DNA of 64,000 nucleotides from NCBI RefSeq assembly GCF_010977555.1, contig NZ_CP048815.1, positions 2,844,501 through 2,908,500 of the forward strand. Direction: 5' to 3'. Under the pieces are notes generated by a model, which saw only the letters and a program-made list of their open reading frames with translations, ran no database searches and was not told where the DNA came from. Source of the stretch: Caulobacter rhizosphaerae (lineage in GTDB: Bacteria; Pseudomonadota; Alphaproteobacteria; Caulobacterales; Caulobacteraceae). Below, in pieces: positions 9,039 to 17,536 of the stretch; the first letter of the stretch is position 1, and each line of letters starts with the position of its first letter. Position numbers and translations under genes: made by a program.

Positions 9039-9052
9039 TGCAAATTACTGCA
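9039..9052. promoter_or_regulatory. LacI-type operator-like site (receptor side)
   Basis: TGCAAATTACTGCA, an imperfect dyad TGCAA-ATTA-(C/T)TGCA in the divergent region between the receptor (start 8981) and the amylase. It differs by one base from the site at 9205-9218. TGCAA/TTGCA half-sites are typical of LacI-family maltose regulators; no such regulator gene is in the window. Confidence 0.55.
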
Positions 9053-9183
9053 AACAAATGCCTTCATTGCAACCGGAAAAATGAGCCGGACGTCGCGCTC
9101 GGTGCCCGCAAGGGGACGGGTGGCGGAAGATGGTTCGCGGATTTCCTGTTTATTCGGCGCCTTTAGGCGCTTTGCGTGGGTGA

Positions 9184-9218
9184 TTGACAGCTTCGGAAGG
9201 TTTCTGCAAATTATTGCA
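9184..9218 (+). promoter_or_regulatory. Putative amylase promoter with embedded operator
   Basis: TTGACA at 9184-9189 is a consensus -35 box. At the expected -10 distance lies the AT-rich perfect dyad TGCAA-ATTA-TTGCA (9205-9218), so a bound repressor would cover the -10 region. The amylase start is at 9275. The whole 293-base divergent gap (8982-9274) otherwise shows no gene. Confidence 0.5.
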
Positions 9219-9274
9219 AATCAAATGATCGGCGCTGAATCGACCGATCTTGTTAATGTCAGAGGGGCGGGCGC

Positions 9275-11113
9275 TTGGAACTTTGGAGGGCATGGGCGAG
9301 TCGATCGGTGTGGGCCGCGCTTATCGCCGCCACGACGATGACCGCCGGGTTCGCCCAGACCGCGCAGCCGGGTGGGGCCACCTATCTCGACCGCTCGCCA
9401 CAGGACGAGGTGATCTACTTCGTTTTGCCCGACCGCTTCGCCAATGGCGACCCGACCAATGATCGGGGAGGTCTTTCCGGCGATCGCCTGACGACGGGGT
9501 TCGATCCAACCGACAAGGGATTCTACCACGGCGGCGATCTGGCCGGTTTGACCGCGCGGCTGGATTATATCCAAGGCCTGGGCGCGACGACGATCTGGCT
9601 GGGTCCGATCTTCCGCAACAAGGTGGTGCAGGGGCCTTCAGGTCGGGAGTCCGCCGGCTACCACGGCTACTGGATCACCGACTTCACCGACGTCGACCCA
9701 CATTTTGGTACGCGGGCTCAGTTGAAGGCCCTGGTCGACGCCGCCCATGCACGCAGCCTCAAGGTCTATCTGGACATCGTCGTCAACCACACCGCCGACG
9801 TCATCCAATATCGCGCCTGCGCCGCGACCGGCTGCGACTACCGCTCCAAGGCCGACTATCCGTTCGTCCGCCGGGGCGGCGTCGCCGGCGCGGTGATCAA
9901 TGACGGCTTCCTGGGCGACCAGGCCGAGCGGCAGAAGGCGGAGAACTTCGCGCGACTGACGCGGCCTGACTTCGCCTACACCCCTTACGTCCCCGAGAAC
10001 GAGGCGACGATCAAGAAGCCCGCGTGGCTGAATGATCCGATTTGGTACCACAACCGCGGAAACAGCCGGTTCACCGGCGAAAGCTCGACCTATGGCGACT
10101 TCTCAGGCCTGGACGACCTAGCCACCGAGAACCCGCGCGTACTGCAGGGCTTCATCGACATCTACGGCCAGTGGATCGACGACTTCGGGATAGACGGCTA
10201 CCGGATCGACACCGCCCGCCACGTGAACCCCGAGTTCTGGCGCGCCTTCGTGCCGGCCATGCTGGCCCGCGCCAAGGCCAGGGGAATTCCGAACTTCCAC
10301 ATCTTCGGCGAGGTGGCCGAAACCGAGCCGGGCATGCTGGCCAGGTTCACCCGGGTGGACGGCTATCCCGCCGTGCTCGATTTCGCCTTCCAGGGCGCCG
10401 TGACCGACGTCGTCAACGGCAAGACCGGAACCGACGCCCTGGGGCGCCTGTTCGCGCAGGACGCGCTGTACGAGGGCGGGGAGGCGGCCGCGCTGCAGCT
10501 GCCGACCTTCCTGGGCAATCACGACATGGGCCGGATCGGCCACTTCGTGCGCCTGGCCCATCCCGAGGCCTCGGACGAGGAGGTCACCCGGCGCGTGCTC
10601 CTGGCCCACGCCTTGCTGATGTTCACCCGCGGGGTCCCGGTCCTCTATTACGGCGACGAGCAGGGGCTGGCCGGCGAGGGCGGCGACAAGGACTCCCGCC
10701 AGGACCTGTTCGCGACGAAGGTTCCCGCCTACGCCGCCACTCGGCTCTTGGACGGCCGCTCGGCGGCGGGCGACCACTTCGCGACCGATGGCGCGCTCTA
10801 CCAGGCGATCTCGGCCATGGCGCGGTTGCGGACCGCCGAGCCGGCGCTGCGGCGCGCCCGCCAAGTCGTGCGGACCGCGAGCGACAAGCCGGGCCTGTTC
10901 GCGGTCTCGCGGATGACGCAGGACAGAGAGGTGCTGGTGGCGTTCAACACCGGCCTCACGCCGATCACGGCCCAGATCGAGGTCGATGAGACCTCGCGGA
11001 CATGGCGGTCCGCCCACGGATCCTGCGCCGCCGCCGCGACGGCGCCGGGCAGCTATCGGGTCGAGATCGACCCGCTCGACTACATGATTTGCGTTTCGGA
11101 GGTTGGCCAGTGA
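9275..11113 (+). CDS. Secreted GH13 alpha-amylase-family glycoside hydrolase
   Basis: 612 residues. The TTG start has AGAGGGG seven bases upstream and is the first codon giving a complete signal peptide (RSVWAALIAATTMTAGFA-QT). The GH13 catalytic set is intact: DIVVNHTAD (region I), GYRIDTARH with nucleophile Asp312, FGEVAET with acid Glu346, and GNHDMGR with Asp417. A C-terminal beta domain follows. The signal peptide implies periplasmic or outer-surface cleavage of alpha-glucans whose fragments enter through or after the neighbouring receptor. Its stop overlaps the next gene start. Exact product specificity (alpha-amylase versus cyclomaltodextrinase or neopullulanase) is not resolved. Confidence 0.9.
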   Translation: MELWRAWASRSVWAALIAATTMTAGFAQTAQPGGATYLDRSPQDEVIYFVLPDRFANGDPTNDRGGLSGDRLTTGFDPTDKGFYHGGDLAGLTARLDYIQGLGATTIWLGPIFRNKVVQGPSGRESAGYHGYWITDFTDVDPHFGTRAQLKALVDAAHARSLKVYLDIVVNHTADVIQYRACAATGCDYRSKADYPFVRRGGVAGAVINDGFLGDQAERQKAENFARLTRPDFAYTPYVPENEATIKKPAWLNDPIWYHNRGNSRFTGESSTYGDFSGLDDLATENPRVLQGFIDIYGQWIDDFGIDGYRIDTARHVNPEFWRAFVPAMLARAKARGIPNFHIFGEVAETEPGMLARFTRVDGYPAVLDFAFQGAVTDVVNGKTGTDALGRLFAQDALYEGGEAAALQLPTFLGNHDMGRIGHFVRLAHPEASDEEVTRRVLLAHALLMFTRGVPVLYYGDEQGLAGEGGDKDSRQDLFATKVPAYAATRLLDGRSAAGDHFATDGALYQAISAMARLRTAEPALRRARQVVRTASDKPGLFAVSRMTQDREVLVAFNTGLTPITAQIEVDETSRTWRSAHGSCAAAATAPGSYRVEIDPLDYMICVSEVGQ

Positions 11114-12735
11114 CGGTCGAGACCCTTTCAAAGCCGTCCACCGACCGGGCCCACGACCGCGACTGGTGGCGCGGCGCGGTGATCTACCAGATCTATCCGC
11201 GCAGCTTCGCGGACTCCAACGGCGACGGTGTGGGCGACCTGCCGGGCGTCACCGCCCATCTGGAGCACGTGGCCTCGCTGGGCGTGGACGCCATCTGGCT
11301 GTCGCCGTTCTTCACCTCGCCGATGAAGGACTTCGGCTACGACGTTTCAAACTATGAGGATGTGGATCCCATCTTCGGAACCCTGGCCGACTTCGATCGC
11401 CTGATCGAGCGGGCTCACGCCCTGGGCCTGAAGGTGATCATCGACCAGGTGTTCTCGCATACTTCCGACGAGCATCCGTGGTTCAAGGCCAGCCGTCAGG
11501 ACCGCACCAACCCCAAGGCCGACTGGTACGTCTGGGCCGACGCCAAGCCCGACGGCTCGCCGCCCAGCAACTGGCAATCGGTGTTCGGCGGCCCATCCTG
11601 GACCTGGGACGCACGCCGCCGCCAGTACTACCTGCACAACTTCCTCTCGGCCCAGCCCGACCTCAACGTCCACAACCCACAGGTGCAGGATGCCCTGGTC
11701 GCCACCTCGCGGTTCTGGCTGGACCGCGGGGTCGACGGCTTCCGCTTCGATGCGATCAATTTCGCCATGCACGACCAGGCCTTGACCGACAATCCGCCGA
11801 ACCTCGACGGCGGCGGCAAGCGCACCCGGCCGTTCGATTTCCAGCACCACTTCCACAACCAGTCGCATGATGACATTCCGGCCTTCCTGACCCGGCTGCG
11901 CCAGCTGGGCGAGTCGTACGGCGGGCGGTTCATGGTCGCCGAGGTCGGGGGCGAGCGGGCCGACAGCGAGATGAAGCTGTACACGCAGGGGCCGGACCGC
12001 CTGCATAGCGCCTACGGCTTCCTCTACCTTTACGCCGACACCCTGGCGCCGGCCCTGATCCGGCAGGGCGCGGCCATGTGGCCGGGCGGGGAGGGGCAGG
12101 GCTGGCCGTCCTGGACGTTCTCGAACCACGACGCGCCGCGGGCGGTGTCGCGCTGGGCCCGCGGCCGCGATCCCAAGGCCTTCGCCGAGATGTCGCTACT
12201 GCTGCTGGTCAGCCTGCGCGGCAATGTCTTCCTCTACCAGGGCGAGGAACTGGGCCTGCCCCAGGCGCAGGTGCCCTACGACCGGTTGCGCGATCCCGAG
12301 GCGATCGCCAATTGGCCCGAGACCCTGGGTCGCGACGGCGCCCGCACGCCCATGCCCTGGGTCGCCGTCGCCGCCCACGCGGGCTTTTCCAAGGTCGAGC
12401 CCTGGTTGCCGATCGATCCGTCGCACATCGACCTGGCCGTCGACCGCCAGGAGCGCGACGTCGACTCCACGCTGAACGTCACCCGGCGGCTCGTGGCCCT
12501 GCGCCGCCAGTTGCCCGGTTTAAGGACCGGGGCCATGAGTCTGGTCGAAGCGCCGGAGCCGCTGCTGGTCTTCCTGCGCGGCGAAGGCGCCGACCAGGTG
12601 CTGTGCGCCTTCAACCTGGGTTTCGAGCCCGTGACCTGGCGCCTGCCCGCCGGCTGGCGGATTATCGAGAGCGTCAATCTGGGCGGGCGGGGCGCGCTGC
12701 CGCCGATGGCCGGACTGGTGGCGCGAAAGGACTGA
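11110..12735 (+). CDS. GH13 alpha-glucosidase
   Basis: 541 residues, no signal peptide, so cytoplasmic. It opens WWRGAVIYQIYPRSFADSNGDGVGDLPG, the hallmark of the alpha-glucosidase/oligo-1,6-glucosidase group of GH13. Catalytic residues: Asp214 in DGFRFDAIN, Glu278 in VAEVGGE and Asp341 in SNHDAPR. The GTG start at 11110 overlaps the amylase TGA (GTGA) and has GGAGG seven bases upstream, so the two are translationally coupled. It should split imported maltodextrins to glucose. An upstream extension of the frame to 11002 exists but lies inside the amylase gene and is not needed. Confidence 0.92.
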   Translation: MTVETLSKPSTDRAHDRDWWRGAVIYQIYPRSFADSNGDGVGDLPGVTAHLEHVASLGVDAIWLSPFFTSPMKDFGYDVSNYEDVDPIFGTLADFDRLIERAHALGLKVIIDQVFSHTSDEHPWFKASRQDRTNPKADWYVWADAKPDGSPPSNWQSVFGGPSWTWDARRRQYYLHNFLSAQPDLNVHNPQVQDALVATSRFWLDRGVDGFRFDAINFAMHDQALTDNPPNLDGGGKRTRPFDFQHHFHNQSHDDIPAFLTRLRQLGESYGGRFMVAEVGGERADSEMKLYTQGPDRLHSAYGFLYLYADTLAPALIRQGAAMWPGGEGQGWPSWTFSNHDAPRAVSRWARGRDPKAFAEMSLLLLVSLRGNVFLYQGEELGLPQAQVPYDRLRDPEAIANWPETLGRDGARTPMPWVAVAAHAGFSKVEPWLPIDPSHIDLAVDRQERDVDSTLNVTRRLVALRRQLPGLRTGAMSLVEAPEPLLVFLRGEGADQVLCAFNLGFEPVTWRLPAGWRIIESVNLGGRGALPPMAGLVARKD

Positions 12736-13221
12736 AGCCTCCGCCCGTAATCGCGATCGCCGCGAAAACTCGTCAAATACGTCGACCAAAGGGACGTGGG
12801 GCTAATAGCCTGCACCGGCGGTGGCGGTCTTTCCTTGGTCGGCCGCAACCTGGCAAACCTGCGTTGCAAATCAGCCAGGCGACAGCGCATTGCTTCGCTG
12901 TCGATCTCAGCAAAACCCAGAAACTCGAAACGTACTTAATCGTTTGATATTTCTGATAATATATCTTAGACGATGAACAACTGTGACGATCGATGTCGGT
13001 TTTCGCATGTCGGTCGTCGCGGTTTTTGTCACTGTCCCCGCGTCGCCTTGAACTCGTCGAAATAGATGGCGGCGGGCAATCTTATTTTCTGGCGCGACCG
13101 ACCTATCGTGCTGACCGCCAGTTCGGCAGCTATGACCAGTCGCTCACGCTCCATTCGTTGCGACCATCCAGCGCCGAAAATCGAGCCTGTAACGCCCAGT
13201 CGTTTGTGAGATGCTCCTGTC
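12736..13221. other. Intergenic stretch, no supported gene
   Basis: 486 bases with a locally AT-rich patch around 12930-12980 that could hold a promoter. Short frames on both strands have poor codon use and no recognisable product. No terminator with a T-run was found after the alpha-glucosidase. Confidence 0.5.
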
Positions 13222-13473
13222 ATGGCCAACCGCTTCCACACCCTTAGCCCGTTTAGAAAATCGCCGGCACACGTCACGCGGCTACGGATCCGGATGTTCG
13301 CTCAGATGATCCGGAACGTCGGCGTCGTCATGTTCGGGCTCTGCGCCGGCTGGATGGCGATGACGCTGGCTTTCAGCTGGAACCTGGCGCTAGGCGCCGT
13401 CATCGGCCTCGCACTGTTTCTCCTGGGCTACGGGCTGATCCCGTTTTACGTGGATCCGGAGGACGATTTCTAA
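13222..13473 (+). CDS. Small hypothetical membrane protein
   Basis: 83 residues. A basic N-terminus (about 30 residues, Arg/His-rich) is followed by two hydrophobic segments, roughly 33-50 and 55-73, and an acidic tail VDPEDDF, predicting a two-pass inner-membrane protein with cytoplasmic N-terminus. I do not recognise the family. The Shine-Dalgarno is weak (GAGA). It ends 34 bases before the convergent hydrolase-recombinase fusion. Confidence 0.5.
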   Translation: MANRFHTLSPFRKSPAHVTRLRIRMFAQMIRNVGVVMFGLCAGWMAMTLAFSWNLALGAVIGLALFLLGYGLIPFYVDPEDDF

Positions 13474-13507
13474 CTGGCAAGCTTGCCAACCGCCCTCCTC
13501 CGCCGAT

Positions 13508-15331
13508 CTAGCGACCTGCTGGCGTTCGCTGGAGCCCGAGCCCTCTATTTCCGGGCAACCCGGATGACTTTTCGAGATCGGCCTGCCGGATCCGCGCCTC
13601 TCTGCTCCAAGCTTTTGGACAGCTCTTCGAGAGGCCCGCCTGTCGGTAGGCCTCTGTCAAAGAGCCGAACCGGTGAATGAAGAGCGCTGGCGGCGGGGAT
13701 TCAGTGGCGCGGATAAGTCGCGCGGTGACATATCCGTGGCGGGTGTGCAGCCGGCGCAGATGGTCGAGAAGTTTGTCGTCGGAGTACTGGCCGTCGACGG
13801 TCGGCCACCTGGGCACGGTCACTTTCCGAGGCGGCAAGCCAGCCCGCCGGGCCGACGTCCGGGCCATGCCGCATCGCTTAAACTCGTTGTAGTCGTACGG
13901 GACGCCGGCCAACCGATAGGCGTTTGAGAGGTTCCCAAAGTGATACCGGTAGAGGAACGCAGACGGCAAAGACGGATCGGCGTTGAGCATGGCTTCGCTT
14001 ACGTGCCCCTCTCGCTCGTACACGGTACGGAGAACCGCCAGCATTTCTTCTTCGGCGACGAGCGGCTCCACCCTCGGACGGCGCCGCCAGCGCTCATTCT
14101 GGTATCCGAGGGCGTCGTAGGCCGCCTGTAGCGATCCAAACAGCCTGCACAGAGTTTGCTGACTGGGCGTGTAGGAGCAGTGATCGATCAGATCGCCGGT
14201 CAAATACCCCTTGGCCTTGAGCAGCCGGGCCACTGCAGCGGCAGCTTCGGCTCTCGGTAGCCGGCGGCGGGAAATACGCATCCGCTGTGCTGCACGATCG
14301 AACAGCGCCCGGCTGATGACGGGCTCCAACACCTTGGTCCGGATCCAGGCCTCAGGAGGATTTAGCCGCCGACGTCCTTTAAGCGGCTGACTGGTGCGGT
14401 TGAACACGTAGATGCCGATCAACAACTCGTTCGTCAGGATGTTCCGCACCCGCAGCGCGGTCCAAGTGCTGCCGCCGGCCGTCGGCACGCCGGTTTCGTC
14501 CAGCCGCCGGGCTATGGCGACCAGGCTCATGCAGTCGGTGCTGTACCAGCGGAAGATATCCCGGATGACGGCTATTTCCTCGCTGGCGCCAACGGCCCAA
14601 ACGACGCGCTGGTTGTTGAGAGCCTTGGTTTGACCCGGCTCCAGCTTCTGTACAGGACGGCCGTTCTCGTCGACGAGGACGCGCTCGAAGCTTTCCATGA
14701 CCGCGGCGTAGTTCGGCGCCGCCAAGCCATAGAGCTTGGCCAGTTCCGCGACCTCCGGACGCGCCCATGTGCGATGCATCTCGCTGAGGAGCGCATTGGT
14801 CGAGGTCGGCTTGACGCCGCCCTGCACGAAGCGGGCAAGGCTCGTGCGGGAGGCCATTTCGCTGGGATCGCCGGAGGCGTCGACCACCGCGTAGACCTCG
14901 TAGCCGGCCGCGCGCGCATCCAGCGCCGGGAACATCACGCAGACGCTGGTCCAGACACCGGCCATGATCAGAGTCGTGCGGCCGGTGGCCTGGACCTGGG
15001 CGACGAAGTCGCCGTTGTCCCAGGCGTTCACCTCGCCCTTGCGCGGCACATAGACCGCGTGCGGGGCCATCTCATGGATTTCCGGCATCAGCGGGCCGTT
15101 CGAGCCGGAAGGCTCGGACGCGGTCGTGATCACCGGAATGTTCAGAAGCGTCGCCAGCCTGGCGACCATTTCGACATTGCGCCGAAGGTCCGCCACGGCG
15201 ATGTCCTTGACGGTCTGGAAGAGGCCCGCCTGATGATCCAGCAGCAGGATCACCGCGTCGGCGGGATCCAGGAGGGCCGCGCCGCCACCGGTGGGCAGGA
15301 CGCTCGATTTCGGGTTCGGCGATATCGTCAT
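13508..15331 (-). CDS. Isochorismatase-family cysteine hydrolase fused in frame to the C-terminal part of a large serine recombinase
   Basis: 607 residues. Residues 1 to about 217 are a nearly complete YcaC-type isochorismatase-like hydrolase with its triad: Asp32 (LLLDHQAGLF), Lys98 (VPRKGEVNAW) and Cys131 (VWTSVCVMF). From about residue 218 the sequence becomes a serine-recombinase Recombinase domain (LVDENGRPVQKLEPGQ, then SLVAIARRLDETGVPT, VRNILTNELLIGIYVFNRTS), followed by three HNH-associated-type repeats (GYLTGDLI..FGSLQAAYDALGY; GHVSEAML..FGNLSNAYRLAGV; GYVTARLI..FGSLTEAYRQAGL). The recombinase N-terminal catalytic serine domain is absent. The ATG at 15331 has GAGGAA upstream. The hydrolase half may still work; the recombinase half can at most bind DNA. 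Probably a deletion or insertion fusion. Confidence 0.8.
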   Translation of the reverse strand: MTISPNPKSSVLPTGGGAALLDPADAVILLLDHQAGLFQTVKDIAVADLRRNVEMVARLATLLNIPVITTASEPSGSNGPLMPEIHEMAPHAVYVPRKGEVNAWDNGDFVAQVQATGRTTLIMAGVWTSVCVMFPALDARAAGYEVYAVVDASGDPSEMASRTSLARFVQGGVKPTSTNALLSEMHRTWARPEVAELAKLYGLAAPNYAAVMESFERVLVDENGRPVQKLEPGQTKALNNQRVVWAVGASEEIAVIRDIFRWYSTDCMSLVAIARRLDETGVPTAGGSTWTALRVRNILTNELLIGIYVFNRTSQPLKGRRRLNPPEAWIRTKVLEPVISRALFDRAAQRMRISRRRLPRAEAAAAVARLLKAKGYLTGDLIDHCSYTPSQQTLCRLFGSLQAAYDALGYQNERWRRRPRVEPLVAEEEMLAVLRTVYEREGHVSEAMLNADPSLPSAFLYRYHFGNLSNAYRLAGVPYDYNEFKRCGMARTSARRAGLPPRKVTVPRWPTVDGQYSDDKLLDHLRRLHTRHGYVTARLIRATESPPPALFIHRFGSLTEAYRQAGLSKSCPKAWSREARIRQADLEKSSGLPGNRGLGLQRTPAGR

Positions 15332-15641
15332 TGGATTCCTCGGAATTTCCACGCTCGGATCGGCGCCGCCTGGGCGCTCCGTGCAAACGGATAATCCGTT
15401 GATCAAACCGAGTTAGATAGTAAAGTGCTGTAAACTTTAGGCCAAATATCGGCACAACATCAATCTCGTGCCGATCTTTTCCTCATAGTTTCAACGTAAC
15501 TCGGCATTTCATTCTATTACACCAACACCGATTGCAATTGTTGACCGGGCTTTACCACACATAACCCCTGCGATGACCTTCGATGGACTATCCATTTGGC
15601 CAACGTCCCAGCCTGGGCCCGTTTGCACAATGGAGAACACA
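15332..15641. promoter_or_regulatory. Divergent promoter region with two inverted repeats
   Basis: 310 AT-rich bases between the hydrolase fusion and a secreted hydrolase. TAAAGT-N7-ACTTTA (15421-15439) and ATCGGCAC-N12-GTGCCGAT (15448-15475) are perfect dyads; the second is followed by CTTTT and could be a hairpin or an operator. No short gene is apparent. Confidence 0.4.
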
Positions 15642-16400
15642 ATGAAGCGCGCCCTAGCTGGAATGATCGCGGCCCTGGCCGCCTCCGCGGCTGCCAGCGC
15701 GGCCCTCGCCGCCGAGAAACCGGTATCGATCGTGCTCGTGCACGGCGCCTTCGTCGACGCCTCGGGCTGGCGTCCGGTCTACGAACTCCTGTCGAAGAAG
15801 GGCTTTGAAGTCCTCATCGTCCAGAACCCGACCATCACCCTGGAAGGTGACGCGACGGCGGCCCGCGAGGCCATCGCCCAGGCCAGGCATCCGGTCATCC
15901 TGGTCGGCCACTCCTACGGCGGGGCGGTGATCACCGAGGCCGGGGCCGATCCCAAGGTCAAGGGCCTGGTCTATCTGGCGGCCTTCGCGCCCGACGCGGG
16001 CGAGTCCGTCCTGCAACTGGCCAGCACGCCGGTTCCGGGCGCGCCGCCCGCGCCCCTGCTGCCGCCCAAGGACGGGTTCATCCAGATCGATCCGGCCAAG
16101 TTCGCCTCGGCCTTCGCCGCCGACGTCGATCCGGCGACCACCCATTTCATGGCCGCCTCCCAGGTCCCGTGGGGCCTCGGCGCGGTGGGGGCCAAGATCA
16201 CCGCGCCGGCCTGGAAGGCCAAGCCCAGCTACTACCTGCTGGCGACACAGGACCTGATGATCCCGCCGGCGGCCCAGCGGGCGATGGCGGTGCGGGCCAA
16301 GGCCACGCTCGTCGAAACGCCGAGCAGCCACGCGGTGATGCTCTCCAAGCCCGGCTACGTCGCCGACTTCATCGAGATGGCGGCCGACGAAACCCAGTAG
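15642..16400 (+). CDS. Secreted alpha/beta-fold hydrolase (esterase-like)
   Basis: 252 residues with signal peptide MKRALAGMIAALAASAAASAALA-AE. The fold is compact: VLVHGAFVDASGW (oxyanion-hole region), nucleophile elbow GHSYGG with Ser91, Asp204 in ATQDLMI and His230 in PSSHAVM, so the catalytic triad is complete. It belongs to the short EstC-like group of small-ester hydrolases. GGAG six bases before the ATG at 15642 favours this start over ATG 15630. It is followed after 92 bases by a second secreted hydrolase on the same strand; both may act on a periplasmic ester, epoxide or similar compound. The substrate is unknown. Confidence 0.82.
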   Translation: MKRALAGMIAALAASAAASAALAAEKPVSIVLVHGAFVDASGWRPVYELLSKKGFEVLIVQNPTITLEGDATAAREAIAQARHPVILVGHSYGGAVITEAGADPKVKGLVYLAAFAPDAGESVLQLASTPVPGAPPAPLLPPKDGFIQIDPAKFASAFAADVDPATTHFMAASQVPWGLGAVGAKITAPAWKAKPSYYLLATQDLMIPPAAQRAMAVRAKATLVETPSSHAVMLSKPGYVADFIEMAADETQ

Positions 16401-16492
16401 TCGCGCCGCCCGCCGATCTCGCCACGCGCCCTGGCGTGGCGAGGCCTCTCAAAACGCTGAAAACCCCAACCTGAAATTCAAGGAGATATCCC

Positions 16493-17482
16493 ATGACCCG
16501 ACTGTTCACGTCCCTGGCCCTCGCCGCCGCCACCTTGGCCGCCACCACTCTGGCGACCGCGCCCCACGCCCTGGCCGCTCCGGCCCCGAAGGCTGCGGTC
16601 ACGCGCCTCGCGCCGCCGGTGATCCACTACCGGACCGCCATGGTCGACGGCGTGAAGGTCTTCTATCGCGAGGCCGGTCCGGCCGATGGTCCGGTGGTGC
16701 TGCTGCTGCATGGCTTTCCGACCTCGTCGCACATGTTCCGCAACCTGATCCCGCTGCTGGCCGACAAGTACCGGGTCATCGCGCCGGACTATCCGGGCTA
16801 TGGCCAGAGCGACGCGCCGGACCACACCAAGTTCGCCTACACCTTCGCCAACCAGGCCGACGTCGTCGACAAGCTGGCGACCCAGCTTGGGGCCAAGCGC
16901 TACGCCCTGTACGTCATGGATTACGGCGCGCCGATCGGCTACCGGCTGGCGCTGAAGCACCCCGAACGGGTCAGCGGCCTGATCGTCCAGAACGGCAACG
17001 CCTACAATGAGGGCCTGCAGTCGCCGTTCTGGGATCCGATCAAGGTCTACTGGAAGGACCGCTCGCAGAAGAACCGCGACGCCCTCAACAGTCTGGTCAC
17101 GCTGGACATCACCAAGTTCCAGTACACCGACGGCATGGGCGATGTGGCGCGCATCAGTCCTGACAACTGGGTCCACGACCAAGCGCTGCTCGACCGTCCG
17201 GGTAACCGCGACGTCCAGCTGGACATGCTCGGAGACTATGGCTCCAACGTGCCGTTCTATCCGGACTTCCAGAAGTTCTTTCGCGATCGCCACCCGCCGA
17301 CGCTGATTGTCTGGGGCAAGAACGACAAGATCTTCCCCGAGGAAGGCGCCCATCCCTATCTGCGCGACCTGCCGAAAGCCGAGATCCACATCCTCGACTC
17401 GGGCCACTTTGCCCTGGAGGACCGTCTCGACGTCATAGCGCCGTTGATCCACGACTTCCTGGACCGCAAGGTCGCCAACTAG
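16493..17482 (+). CDS. Secreted alpha/beta hydrolase with Asp nucleophile (epoxide hydrolase/haloalkane dehalogenase-like)
   Basis: 329 residues; a signal peptide ends near [12 protein letters not shown] (73-76) supplies the oxyanion motif. The nucleophile elbow reads VMDYGAPIG, putting Asp143 where esterases have serine; Asp278 (GKNDKIF) and His305 (DSGHFALED) complete the triad. Aspartate nucleophiles are the mark of epoxide hydrolases and haloalkane dehalogenases, which attack carbon rather than an ester carbonyl. A canonical AGGAG lies before the ATG. It is probably cotranscribed with the preceding hydrolase and convergent with a winged-helix regulator. Which leaving group it takes is not visible. 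Confidence 0.83.
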   Translation: MTRLFTSLALAAATLAATTLATAPHALAAPAPKAAVTRLAPPVIHYRTAMVDGVKVFYREAGPADGPVVLLLHGFPTSSHMFRNLIPLLADKYRVIAPDYPGYGQSDAPDHTKFAYTFANQADVVDKLATQLGAKRYALYVMDYGAPIGYRLALKHPERVSGLIVQNGNAYNEGLQSPFWDPIKVYWKDRSQKNRDALNSLVTLDITKFQYTDGMGDVARISPDNWVHDQALLDRPGNRDVQLDMLGDYGSNVPFYPDFQKFFRDRHPPTLIVWGKNDKIFPEEGAHPYLRDLPKAEIHILDSGHFALEDRLDVIAPLIHDFLDRKVAN

Positions 17483-17501
17483 ACCTGACGCCCACGCATC
17501 C

Positions 17502-17536
17502 GATGTCCGCGACGCGCTCAGCGCGCCGCGGACATC
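17502..17536. terminator. Hairpin between convergent genes
   Basis: GATGTCCGCG (17502-17511) pairs perfectly with CGCGGACATC (17527-17536) across a 15-base loop. It follows the hydrolase stop at 17482 and overlaps the last codons of the convergent regulator. There is no long T-run, so terminator function is only likely. Confidence 0.5.

Noticed and set aside
13029..13277. Minus-strand frame of 82 codons after the alpha-glucosidase
   Set aside because: No family resemblance, no Shine-Dalgarno, overlaps the small membrane protein gene on the other strand.
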